From: UBA987 sp002292105
GTDB lineage: Bacteria; Bacteroidota; Bacteroidia; NS11-12g; UBA9320
Reading direction: 5' to 3'
DNA: 64,000 nt
Assembly: GCA_943846675.1 (NCBI GenBank)
Contig: OX044357.1
Span: 124,001 to 188,000, forward strand
Numbering within the stretch: the stretch's first letter is position 1; every line of letters starts with the position of its first letter. The position numbers and the translations under genes are program-made. This document shows positions 44,380 to 53,550 of the stretch, in pieces. The notes under the pieces are model-generated. The model searched no databases. It was not told the DNA's origin and saw only the letters and a list, made by a program, of their open reading frames with translations.

Positions 44380-45213
44380 ATGAGTGTAGAATCTTTAAAT
44401 CAATATAAAGAAGAACTTGAGATTACTTTTAGAAATGAAAACTACTTGGTACGTGATAACGGGTCAGTGTTTAGGCTATCAAAATCAGGTAAATCAATTC
44501 GTAAGTTCGACAATATTTGGACATTTGGTAACGTAATTGGCGCAGGATATAGACACATTAGTTCTCACGCGATTCATCAAATTGTTGCAATTGCTTTTCT
44601 TGGGAACCCCCCGTCAGAAAACCAGGTCGTAGATCACATAAACACAATACGGGAGGATAATCGACCGGAGAATTTGCGTTGGTTAACCAGATCTGAAAAT
44701 CTTTATGAAAATCCGATTACACTTCGCAGGATTGAAAGTATTTGGGGATCCGTTCCAAATATGCTGAATCACTTCAAAACGGTTAGTCCCGAAACCACCT
44801 CTGAATCTCTAACGGTAAATGCCATTCAACGCCGTTGGAAAACCCCTTGTGAATTTTCTTTATGCCCCACCCTTTCTGACGAGAAGCTTGACCAGTCTGG
44901 AGTAAAACAAATTCTTCACGAATACATGGAGGAACTTGAGTTTGGTACTGTCTTTTCTAAAAATAGATATAACGAATCTATTACGATCCTTGCAGAAATG
45001 GCAAAGAAAAAACAAAATGAGCCGGCTCTCATTGTTCTTTCAAAATTCGGTAATAATGGTGTTAAAAACTGGGCTGTAGCGCGCGTAACAATCGAAGATG
45101 GTGTTTTCGTGCACGAAAACGAATATTCATGTTTTACGCTTCAAGGCGCTTTAAAAAAACACTGTGAGCTTGTCGGGGTGTCTTTTGAAGAATCAATAGA
45201 CGACCATTGTTAG
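44380..45213 (+). CDS. HNH endonuclease-like protein with C-terminal extension
   Basis: The 277-residue protein has an HNH_3-type core: HQIVAIAFLGNPP, VVDHINTIREDNRPENL and RWLTRSEN (about residues 64-108), as in homing and phage HNH endonucleases. A second part of about 170 residues is not recognised. It should nick or cut DNA. It is the gene nearest the far end of the element, faces the two-gene nuclease module and ends 6 bp before it. Confidence 0.8.
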   Translation: MSVESLNQYKEELEITFRNENYLVRDNGSVFRLSKSGKSIRKFDNIWTFGNVIGAGYRHISSHAIHQIVAIAFLGNPPSENQVVDHINTIREDNRPENLRWLTRSENLYENPITLRRIESIWGSVPNMLNHFKTVSPETTSESLTVNAIQRRWKTPCEFSLCPTLSDEKLDQSGVKQILHEYMEELEFGTVFSKNRYNESITILAEMAKKKQNEPALIVLSKFGNNGVKNWAVARVTIEDGVFVHENEYSCFTLQGALKKHCELVGVSFEESIDDHC

Positions 45214-45219
45214 GTTTAG

Positions 45220-45669
45220 TTATTTTTTACTCTTAAAGTTCACTTGATACTGTACCCGTTTATTTTGAATTAATGCTTCATAGTCTTTATATGTTATTAA
45301 GACATATTCTTTGTTAATTGAATGCACAATACAAAGTCTAAAGTTATTTTTTGCTTTAAATAAGTCTTCTTCATTCTGTGTAATTCCAAAAAATGCTCCA
45401 TAGGGAAGTTCCGTTGCATTTTTTGCTTTTGTTGTTTTAATTTCAACAAGTGTTACATCTTTTTCGGTTTTTATGTCACTAATATTCGGAACATTGAGAA
45501 TTATGCCATCAACGCTTCTAGCATACTTACGGTAATCAATGTCTAAAACCTTATAAATGTGTCTTCGTTCCTCAGAGCTTGGAGTATGAAAATTTGAAAT
45601 TTTTTCTTTCAAAATTTGAATACCCTCTTTTTCGGTTTTAAGATTTTTAAGATTTCTTTCTCTCGGCAT
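45220..45669 (-). CDS. PD-(D/E)XK-like nuclease partner of the HNH-HIT protein
   Basis: The 149-residue protein has VDGIILNVPNISDI followed by VTLVEIKTTKAKN (about residues 53-84), an arrangement of Asp, then Glu-X-Lys, typical of the PD-(D/E)XK nuclease fold found in restriction enzymes. An N-terminal basic helical part precedes it. I infer the nuclease fold from this motif only. Its start overlaps the stop of the HNH-HIT gene by one base, so both come from one transcript and probably act together. Confidence 0.6.
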   Translation of the reverse strand: MPRERNLKNLKTEKEGIQILKEKISNFHTPSSEERRHIYKVLDIDYRKYARSVDGIILNVPNISDIKTEKDVTLVEIKTTKAKNATELPYGAFFGITQNEEDLFKAKNNFRLCIVHSINKEYVLITYKDYEALIQNKRVQYQVNFKSKK

Positions 45670-46649
45670 TATTGAGTTTTATAATTTCCTTTTCCAGGTA
45701 TAATATTTCTTACTCCTCCTATTGGATCTTGTGTGTCTTTATTTCTTCTTGGAATAAGGTGCATATGGCAATGGAAAATCGTTTGACCAGAATCTTCTCC
45801 TACATTAAAACCAATATTAAAACCTGTAATGCTTGGGTCTTTGTCCTTTAGATTCTTTTTTATAGAATGCGCTAATCGATTAATTGAATTTAATTCTGGT
45901 TGTGACAATTCAAAATAATCATTACAATGCCTTTTTGGAATAATTAAAACATGTTTTTCAGTAACAGGATACTTGTCATAAAAGGCAATTGCTAGTTCAT
46001 TTTCTACGATAACATTTCTTTCAATCTTGCAGAAAACACAATCAGAATGTCTTGTGTCATATTTAACATTGAGATTCCTAAAGTCTGTATCGTCTGTGTC
46101 CCGTTTGTTTGCATTACATGAAAAACATAATGCTTGATAATTATCTATTGTATCCTCTCCACCGTTGTTTTTTGGGACAATATGGTCGACTTCTAAAGCT
46201 TTTTCTACTTTTGATATACCACACAATTCACATCTTCCATCCGCTCGTTTTAATACTTGGTATCTTGTAGATCCCGGAATAGCTTTTCTGTTGCGCCTTC
46301 GATGTTCCCATATTTGAGTTCCTCTTTTGTTGATGTATTCTTCAATTTTCTGATTGCAGAGAGTAATAAGTTCTTGTATTTCAGATGATGATAATTCATG
46401 GAATGATTTTAAGCCATAGATGTTTTTGTCTTTTGAAACAACTTCATTTTTTCTAAGAACACGCCCAACCATGTTATTGGTGATCCCCTCATAATATTCA
46501 ACTTGTGAAAAGTCATAACTCAAAATGTTTTGAGCAATGGTTTTTTTGTCAGCACTGCCACTATTTTCAAGCAGTACTTTTATCATTACTGGCTGATAGA
46601 TGTGAGACATACTCATCTTATTTTCTATGAAGTCTTTTAGTTTATTCAT
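45669..46649 (-). CDS. HNH nuclease fused to a HIT (histidine triad) domain
   Basis: The 326-residue protein joins three parts. An N-terminal helical region (about residues 1-115) is followed by an HNH domain with a zinc-type pair of CxxC motifs (GRCELCGI, then EVDHIVPKNNGGEDTIDNYQ and CFSCNANK, about 139-185). Then comes a complete HIT domain (CVFCKIERNVIVEN, about 205, to FHCHMHLIPRR, about 294, with the HxHxH triad). HNH domains cut DNA, and HIT enzymes hydrolyse nucleotide phosphate bonds such as AMP-lysine or dinucleoside polyphosphates. The fusion, together with a PD-(D/E)XK partner gene, suggests a defence or nucleotide-signal module; this is inference. Confidence 0.8.
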   Translation of the reverse strand: MNKLKDFIENKMSMSHIYQPVMIKVLLENSGSADKKTIAQNILSYDFSQVEYYEGITNNMVGRVLRKNEVVSKDKNIYGLKSFHELSSSEIQELITLCNQKIEEYINKRGTQIWEHRRRNRKAIPGSTRYQVLKRADGRCELCGISKVEKALEVDHIVPKNNGGEDTIDNYQALCFSCNANKRDTDDTDFRNLNVKYDTRHSDCVFCKIERNVIVENELAIAFYDKYPVTEKHVLIIPKRHCNDYFELSQPELNSINRLAHSIKKNLKDKDPSITGFNIGFNVGEDSGQTIFHCHMHLIPRRNKDTQDPIGGVRNIIPGKGNYKTQ

Positions 46650-46652
46650 CTA

Positions 46653-46720
46653 TTAAACCTAACGTTTAGTGTATGGTGTCGTAGCATCCCGAAGGGTGCT
46701 ATGCAATATACACATTGTTG
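46653..46720. repeat. Imperfect palindrome upstream of the HNH-HIT operon
   Basis: The stretch begins AAACCTAACG and contains GTGTAT (46670-46675 region) pairing with ATACAC, plus an inner stem TAGCA(T)CCC-GAA-GGGTGCTA. It could fold into a long hairpin with internal loops. Its outer ACCTAAC and the GTTAGGT at 45209-45215 on the other side of the two-gene module are complementary. The form recalls integron attC sites, but the match is partial, and no integron integrase is in the window. Confidence 0.4.
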
Positions 46721-46815
46721 TGTTTTTGCGCTAGGTGAAACACTTTGATCTGTTTTGTGTAGGATTATAACCCAGGTCCAAAAATGTTTTGAAGCAATAT
46801 CTAGAAGTGTCAATT

Positions 46816-47734
46816 TCACAACACCATCAATTTCTTTCTGTGTCGTTCTAGGTATATTCTATTTTTATTGGTGAGGTTTTCTATTTTTTCACTACCATGA
46901 ACACCAATTTTCACAAATTCTATTTTACCCAATGCTTTCGATAAAATTATCAACCCATTATCGTCAAAAGAAATATAATGTCTGTCAAATAAAGCGTCAT
47001 AAACCGGCGATAGGAGTATTCCATTATCTACGTCTAATCTTTCGGCATTGGTCGACTCTCGCCATGGAACTATGTGCGAGGCAATTAGAACTTCTTTTAT
47101 TCTAGATCCATTCACCGCACATTTAAAACCCCACCTTTTAAGAACCCTTCGTCTGTACTCTCCTTGTCCAATTCGTGAGGTGACTAAACCTTTTCTAGAT
47201 GTTTTGTCCGGAATTTTATAATCTGATTCGTTGTGTGAATCATTATTGTCCGATTCAAAAAAATGATCTTGTTTTATCCTGAATAACCCGATAAGTATTA
47301 GACCGATTTCTCTACTTAATTCATAGAGATAGCCCTGATTTGCTTTGACTTTTATTTGCCCATTTTTTACAATTGCATTTAATGGCCCATATTTTGGCGG
47401 CAGAAGGTCCACAATTTTGTCGTGTATTTCGCCGGCGGTTATTGGTTTATCAAATAAATAATAGTCTGCATCGGCCATAAATCCTTCATCTTCCCACTCT
47501 ACATCCACAGTAAATTCTTCAGGTTGTGGTGCCAAATAGCTTTCTGTCCTAATTATACAATAGCCAATAACATACCCTTTCCTATAGTTGAACACTAGAT
47601 CTTTTGGGCGAAGTTTTTTCATATTCGTCCAATAGAAAAAAGATTTTCCATCCCTGTTTTGCAAAGGAGCCCATAAATAGCCGCCCTTCTTTTTCTTCTT
47701 TATACGTCTTACCTTGATTTACCCAATAGAACAT
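46816..47734 (-). pseudogene. HNH restriction endonuclease-like gene with a 5' frameshift
   Basis: The main frame (282 residues from 47664) has an HNH_2 domain near the C-terminus (ASHIVPWRES, LDVDNGILLSPVYDALFDRH) and an N-terminal EVE/PUA-like region (FFYWTNMKKLRPKDLVFNY). The true start is probably ATG 47734 (MFYWVNQGKTYKEEKEGG); joining it to YLWAPLQNRDG needs removal of one base from the C3 run at 47684-47686 (G on the minus strand). This combination is common in restriction-type HNH enzymes that read modified bases. With the extra base the intact protein is not made unless an internal start works. Confidence 0.75.
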
Positions 47735-47800
47735 GCTTTTGTTTTTAAAGTTGGTTGGTATCGCTTAGCCCACTCATCGACAATGCCAATAAACGGTCTC

Positions 47801-48508
47801 TCATAGTTTCCAGGACAGCCCAAAACCTATTGACAAGCTACCCACTTTTTGTCGCCATGTGTCTATAGATATCGACCCATCACTCCCTAAATACTGTACT
47901 TCACGAAATTCTGGGTTTGCCCCCAGGTAATCTACTTTTGTATTAAATACCATCCTTTCGGTGACATCTGTTTCTATACTAAATCCAATAAGAAATGCAA
48001 ATGAACTTGCAAAAGAGGTGTTCTGGTGCGTCCAAACCGTAAGGTTGGTGTTAGCAACCTCAGTTATTATTGTCATATCGGGTGACGTTGCTGAGAGTAT
48101 TCCTGCCAAAAGCCTCGTTCCAAAGTGTACCTTCTCAGAAAGTGCAAACCTTTGACCTACTCCAACAAGACTACCTCCAAGTTGCCACGAACTGGATTCC
48201 ACGGTGACAACATCACCAGGGAACCTCGCAACTAATCCATTCGCTAACGATTGGACGTCTTGAGTATTCGACTGGCTTCGTAGTATCGCTTCAAAGCCAA
48301 TGTTGTTTTCCCAATAATGGGAAAAGGTGAAGTCAATTATAACCCCAGTGTTTGCAAATCCAGCCGAATAGTTGTCCAAGTCCTTGCTTCCAAAATCACT
48401 TGTGGGAAAGGTTGGCCCCAATGAAAAGCCTAAAAGGTTTTGATGACCTTGTGCCATTAATGATGACCATAAAAGCACTGCTGTTAAAGTGGAAATGGGT
48501 CGTCTCAT
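47801..48508 (-). CDS. Outer-membrane beta-barrel-like protein
   Basis: From ATG 48508 the protein has 235 residues with a signal peptide (MRRPISTLTAVLLWSSLMAQG) and alternating hydrophobic strands (LLGFSLGPTFPTSDFG at the start, GSLSIGFGLSWKL at the end) typical of porin-like outer-membrane barrels of Bacteroidota. It is an unusual passenger among nuclease genes. Function is unknown. Extending to 48568 would bury the signal peptide. Confidence 0.75.
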   Translation of the reverse strand: MRRPISTLTAVLLWSSLMAQGHQNLLGFSLGPTFPTSDFGSKDLDNYSAGFANTGVIIDFTFSHYWENNIGFEAILRSQSNTQDVQSLANGLVARFPGDVVTVESSSWQLGGSLVGVGQRFALSEKVHFGTRLLAGILSATSPDMTIITEVANTNLTVWTHQNTSFASSFAFLIGFSIETDVTERMVFNTKVDYLGANPEFREVQYLGSDGSISIDTWRQKVGSLSIGFGLSWKL

Positions 48509-48570
48509 AATCGTGATTGCTTCAGTAACACACCTGTTTGTATTATTTGTCGGTAACAAATAATACAAAC

Positions 48571-48846
48571 TTAAGGGTTAAACAATTTCAAAATCGAGTT
48601 ATTTTCATTTTTATATTCTGCTACCAAATTGAAATTGACATTTGGTTTCATGGTATACCCCAATACCTTTGAGAAAAATTCTGTTAGAAAAATCCCCTGA
48701 TATTCCTCCTCCTTGCTTGATCGAATATTTTCTTGAATTTTGGGGTCATGAAAGTATTTTACAAATTTTCTAAACGCTTTTGAAACAGCTTCACCATCCT
48801 GTTGCTTTAGATAATTATTAAGTACAGAGGTTTGATATAACTTCAT
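48571..48846 (-). pseudogene. N-terminal remnant of a type IIG restriction-modification enzyme
   Basis: From ATG 48846 the frame gives about 91 residues: KLYQTSVLNNYLKQQDGEAV, then FFSKVLGYTMKPNVNFNLVAEYKNE, and stops soon after. I recognise this as the start of large Eco57I-type restriction-methyltransferases (normally about 1,000 residues), whose next residues would hold the nuclease site. Everything after it is missing; the beta-barrel gene begins at 48508. It is a relic of a restriction system lost from the element. Confidence 0.7.
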
Positions 48847-49021
48847 GGTTTTATTTCCCACGATGTTATTAGCGCGGAATGACAAATTAACCAATTTTAT
48901 TAATTCACAACGACATGGGTCATAAATTCGTTACTCTTTTAATAACCTTAGTGTAGGTAAGTGTGGGTAATTAACTAGAAAAACCAAATTCTTTAAAATA
49001 TCTCTTTAAAAAAACCCTCAC

Positions 49022-50918
49022 CTAAAACCTTAGAACAACTTTGTATTTTTTCAACCCACTTAACTTAATACTCTTAAAGTCATGCTTGCCCAAACACTTC
49101 CCCATTTTTATTTTGTTTAGGCTTGGGTTTCGGTTGTCTGTTAGATCATTAATTTTAAGAATAACTTCGGTCGCGCTTAACTTTAAAGGCTCATCGTCAT
49201 CCTGAGGTGGTCGAAAAAACTTCAATAATAATTCCTCTTCGATCGTAGATTGGTAAAACATCTCGTTCATTCGGTCAATTTCAATAATCTCACCTTGATT
49301 GAACCAATATCGTTCACCCCGATTTGTATAATGCAAATGCTTGTGCAAAGAATTGTGTCAAATTAAATGATTTTACTCTTGGGATTTCACCAATCACTTC
49401 TAAACACAAGTACCTTCTATTCCCAGTAGTGTCTACCAAAAAATCATGATTGTTTACCGACGCAGCAAACGATGCACGCCTAGGAAGGTTATCCGCTGTA
49501 TGTCCATAAGGGCGTCTAACAACTATAAATGGCTTTGTAATGATATCCTTCATGAGACCCAAGTGTTTATTACTCATTGAGTCTAACTCGTCAATGATAA
49601 TTAATGCCTTATCGGAAAGCATAACCAAGGTGTCTTTGTTGTCTGGATTTACTACGCCATGAAACTTATATTGTCTTAGTTCTTTAGGCATTAGAGACCC
49701 CAACCATGTCGTTTTTCCTATTCCTTGCCCACCAACAATTACTAACAAATGTTGATTTACCTCATCTTCTTCTAAAAGACATGCAACAAGACCGATGATC
49801 CATTTTCTAAAATAGAAGTATGCGAGTTTTCTATCCTTGAAGGGAACATTTGACATTAATTCGTCTATGTAATCATAGCCATCCCATTCAGGTAAATTTT
49901 TAAAGTAGTTTTCAAATGGGTTAAACCTTTTGGCAAAATCAGAGTAAAGAACCGTTTTAAGGTCAGGTATTGACACTTTTACACTCTGGGCGGATATTTG
50001 TCTCAACAAATTGTTAAATGTTAGGTCATCTATCTCTTCGTAATTTGTTCCGTCATAGGTAACTTCTGGTTTATTTTTTACGATGTTAAAACGTATGTCA
50101 CCTATGCCTGATAGACAATTTTCTATTATTTCGTATTTACTCTTTGGTATAGCATGGTTTACATTTTTATAGTCTCCAGAATAAGAGCTTTTAATTGTTC
50201 TTTTTACTTCTTCTGGTGGTAGTGTCGTCATTAGCTTTGTAAATTCAAAACACTCCTGTTCATTAATATTTTGATTCTCGCATAAAACTCCAAACATAAA
50301 TACTAGGTTGTTTCGATTGCCTTCGGTGTTTTGGGTTTTATTAACAACTTTATTCCAAATTTTTTGTAATTCCGGATCAATGACTTCAAATGTTTGGCTA
50401 GTTGGATTATAATGTGCTTGAGGATCATAGCTCAGAAAACAAAGCCTAGAAATGTCTTTGCACGACTCGTCTGCTTCAATACCAAGACGGTTTCTAAAAT
50501 ACCCACTAACCTTATTGTAGGACACCTTGTGTTGTTTGGCATCAGCTGAGACCTCAGTAAATACCTTAATTCCGTTTCCTGAAGGGCTTCGAAAACATAA
50601 TCGTACGTATTTGTCATTTTTAACCTTTTCGTATAGTTTATCAAATTGTAAGGCATCAATTTTGTCAAAGTCTAAGCCAATTATCCCAGAATACGTGTTA
50701 ATGTTTGTCGCTTTTCTGCTACCATTGAATGTTGCCGAGATGGTGAACGCGGGTAAGTTTCTTTTTAGTAATCCCTTTTCATCAGAGTCTTGCGACCTCC
50801 TAACCTCGCTAATCTGATCTTTCAAAGCATTTGATGTTAAAATATCAAATATTTGTTTTAAGTTTTTTAGCGTTGGTGTGTCGCTTAAAATCAAATTATA
50901 ATATGAATGATTACTCAT
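49022..50918 (-). pseudogene. VirE-type primase/helicase, frameshifted near the C-terminus
   Basis: The frame from 50918 encodes 534 residues: an N-terminal VirE-N/primase-like domain (NTYSGIIGLDFDKIDA, CFRSPSGNGIKVF, about residues 70-130) and a VirE/D5-type P-loop ATPase (VGGQGIGKTTWLGSL, about 393-407, then IIIDELDSM and TTGNRRYLCLEV). It then reads ALYKSG and stops. The next frame continues GERYWFNQGEIIE to 49022. Removing one C from the C4 run at 49317-49320 joins them as ALYKSGERYWFN, the normal family sequence. Such proteins replicate mobile elements of Bacteroidota. The lesion removes about 100 C-terminal residues. Confidence 0.85.
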
Positions 50919-51177
50919 TGTTAACTCCTTTCATATTAGAATCGATGTATGCGTACAAATCGTTCTTTTTGTAATAAACTTGTGCACCCACCTTAGTGTA
51001 TGGTAAGCCGTTTTTCCTTAGATTCCAAAACCATGTCGTTCCGCGACTCAAAATTTTCTTCGCATCGAACTCCGAAACAAAATCGTTGAGTTCCTTTGGA
51101 TTTTCTCGCTTAATCAACTGTTCAATTCGCAATAATTTCCGTTGAATCTTTTTTAAGTCTGTACTATAATCTTTCAT
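50911..51177 (-). CDS. HTH protein of the excisionase/MerR-like type
   Basis: The 88-residue protein has a winged-helix DNA-binding core (FDAKKILSRGTTWFWNLRKNGLPYTKVGAQVYYKKNDLYAYID, about residues 39-81) like the helix_turn_helix_17 proteins found with Bacteroidota integrases. It probably binds the element ends or acts as a regulator or excisionase. It overlaps the primase gene by 8 bp and follows the integrase-side genes. Confidence 0.8.
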   Translation of the reverse strand: MKDYSTDLKKIQRKLLRIEQLIKRENPKELNDFVSEFDAKKILSRGTTWFWNLRKNGLPYTKVGAQVYYKKNDLYAYIDSNMKGVNNE

Positions 51178-51272
51178 AATGAATTATGTTATTTCATTAC
51201 AAAGGTTTGCAGAGAATTCCCTTAAAAATCAGGGTAAAAAAGATGGGCCCTTTTTTATGTTCTGAAGAAGTT

Positions 51273-52211
51273 CTAGGTCTTTACTTGCATTAAAGAGTCA
51301 ATCGAGTCTCTTTGGTGTTGAGTAAATCGTCTTTTCTCTCTTACCGAATGGTCGCGCTGCGCCCAATATTCCTCTTCATTATGTAACGAAGGAAAAAACG
51401 GTTCTAAGGTTGAGTGCATGAAAGAATATACTCGTTGTTTGTTTTTAGCATAAGGTATTAGCGTCTCGAATACGTCTTTCAGTAACATAGGTGTGATATT
51501 GAATTGGTGTTGAGCTTCTGTTTTTAAATCTAAGATCAATTCAGATATATTTTGCCTTACTTGTGACTCGCTGTGGTCTGAAAGGCCAACTAGAACTTCA
51601 ACAACATCGCTAACTGATTCCCACCTAGCTAAAATCGGTTTCCTAATATCATCACCAACCAATATGGACACTTGTTTACCTTTTGTGTTTAACACTACAG
51701 TACCTATACTATTAACTTCGTCCTCAGTTAAAGTAATTACATTACTGTAGCTATCTAGCACCTTAGAAATATCTATTTTTTGTAATTGTTGAATCACATA
51801 ATTTATTTCTTTGGGCCTGTTTTTTTTATTATAAAAAATATATGAATAAAAATATAAATCATTTATTTTTTTATTTATAAAGTGCTCATCCTTAGGTGTT
51901 AAAAAAATATTATTATTAATTAAGTTTGCTTTAATGAAATCAATCGTCGGTTTTTTTAATTTATTTAAAACCAATAAATTAAAATTCAAAATGTATTCTT
52001 TTATAGTTTTATAACCTTTAAATTTTCCTCCTCTTCGCTCTACAAGTATGTCGAGTTGTTTTACGAAGTCCATTTCGAACAACTCGACAAGAGGCGCTTT
52101 TAAATATGACCCCTGAGTTGGTTTAGTCCTTTCGTTTTTTCTATCCCTTGTGTTGATCCCTCTTGGATCCTTAAAATCCATTTTTTTTAAAAAGACGAAT
52201 AGTGCCCTCAT
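51273..52211 (-). CDS. AT-rich hypothetical protein coupled to the integrase
   Basis: I do not recognise a family. The 312-residue protein is very rich in Asn, Lys, Ile and Phe in its middle part (about residues 60-150, encoded by strongly AT-rich DNA near 51780-52020), with a more ordinary C-terminal helical half (SDHSESQVRQNISELILDL). There is no signal peptide or membrane segment. Its ATG overlaps the integrase stop by 4 bp (ATGA), so its translation depends on the integrase. That position in such elements is often held by replication or recombination helpers, but no motif supports that here. Confidence 0.75.
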   Translation of the reverse strand: MRALFVFLKKMDFKDPRGINTRDRKNERTKPTQGSYLKAPLVELFEMDFVKQLDILVERRGGKFKGYKTIKEYILNFNLLVLNKLKKPTIDFIKANLINNNIFLTPKDEHFINKKINDLYFYSYIFYNKKNRPKEINYVIQQLQKIDISKVLDSYSNVITLTEDEVNSIGTVVLNTKGKQVSILVGDDIRKPILARWESVSDVVEVLVGLSDHSESQVRQNISELILDLKTEAQHQFNITPMLLKDVFETLIPYAKNKQRVYSFMHSTLEPFFPSLHNEEEYWAQRDHSVREKRRFTQHQRDSIDSLMQVKT

Positions 52212-53411
52212 AATATAGAATTTAATCTTACAGACTCTTTTGACAAGTTTTCATGAGAGATTTTTGCATATATCTGTGTCGTTCGAATACTCCTGTGACC
52301 CAACCAATGTGAAACGGTCTCCAAGGGTACCTCATTGTCTAATAAAACAGTTGTAGCACAAGTGTGTCTTGCAACATGATGCGTCAACGCCTTTTTGATT
52401 CCTGCGAGTTCTGCAAGAAATTTCAGATATTTATTAGCTTTTTGATTTGATAGAACTGGAAGCAACTTTCCTTGATTAGTTCGTTCAAAGCTGACTCGAT
52501 ATTTAATAATAATTTTCTTTGCAGGATCTAATAAAGGGTATTTCTATGCGTTCACCTGTTTTACCTTGATCAATTCGCAAATATGTGTTTCCATTAATTT
52601 CCATCAACGAAGAGTCGTCTAAGTTTTGTGCATCGTTAAACCGCAAACCTGTGTAACATGAAAACAGAAATATATCTCTAACTTTATTTAAAACAGGGTT
52701 GTTGTTTAACTCTAAAGACATTAACCTATCCAATTCTTCACTGCTCAGGTATTCCCTTTTTGACTGTGGAAAACCTAATTTAAAGTCTTGATATGGGTTT
52801 CGTGATAAATGTCCTGCTTTAAAGGCTGCAAACAAAACAGCTTTTAGCCTTGAATGGTGCTTATTAATGGACGTGAGCATCATACGTTCCCCCTTTTTAT
52901 TCCAGGGTGTTTGCTTTAAATAGCTATCAAAATTATGCACTTTAGAGAGATCAAAATCCGATATCCGTAACCCTTTCTGTTCAGACTTATTAAGCCAACC
53001 CTTTAGATACCTTAAGGTCTGCTCATATTTGGCAATTGTGGTAACCCCCTCCCGGTTGTCTTTAAATTTGTCTTCTATGTATTTCTCGTAAAAATCTAAA
53101 ACTAATATTTTAGATTTTTTGTTTTCGGATAAACCCGATTTGATATCTTGGATAGAAAATGGTTTTTCAGAATCACTTAGTGTAGAAAACACCCTATAAA
53201 TCTTGGCTTGAATCTGTATTAGCCTATCATTAAGGTAGAATTTTGAATCGATAAATTTCTCTGTTGATGCACCCCATTCTTTAGGAAAACATTTTAAACC
53301 AGTGGACAACTCGCATTTCTTTCGATCGTAGATAATTCGTGCATAGACCGGACACCTTCCATCTAACGATGAGTTGACCTTAAGATAAAATTTTATTGTA
53401 AAAGTCTTCAT
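52208..53411 (-). pseudogene. Tyrosine-type site-specific integrase with a single-base frameshift
   Basis: From ATG 53411 the first frame encodes the arm-binding and core-binding domains (KTFTIKFYLKV, then SINKHHSRLKAVLFAA) and the first catalytic Arg (YTGLRFNDAQNL). It runs out of frame at IEIPFIRS. The next frame continues LDPAKKIIIKY and holds the rest: HHVARHTC (HxxR), SHWLGHRS (H) and TQIYAKI (the Tyr nucleophile). One base removed from the AAA run at 52533-52535 restores IEIPLLDPAKK. The gene is right beside ssrA, its likely target. A GTG at 53420 could add three residues but lies within a GTGAAACAT box. Confidence 0.88.
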
Positions 53412-53467
53412 ATGTTTCACCTATTTTATAAAATGTCACTATTGGTGAAGCAATAGTGAAACATTTT
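53412..53467. promoter_or_regulatory. Inverted repeat and GTGAAAC boxes before the integrase gene
   Basis: CACTATTG (53437-53444) and CAATAGTG (53451-53458) form an 8-bp inverted repeat. It overlaps AGTGAAACATTTTG (GTGAAACATTTT at 53456-53467), and a reversed GTGAAACAT ends at 53412-53420 beside the integrase ATG. The box equals the one at the far ends of the units. It could be both an integrase-binding arm and an operator controlling integrase expression. Confidence 0.55.
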
Positions 53468-53550
53468 GTGTTTAAATCTGAAATATTTCGAAACGAATAT
53501 AAAGAACAATTTTGCAAACCCTTTGATAGTGGGAGTTTTGAAACAAAAAG

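Noticed and set aside
46735..46747. A further GTGAAAC box (GTGAAACACTTTG) after the palindrome
   Set aside because: No ssrA-like core lies 53 nt before it; only a weak GTCG resemblance at 57 nt. I do not count it as an element end.
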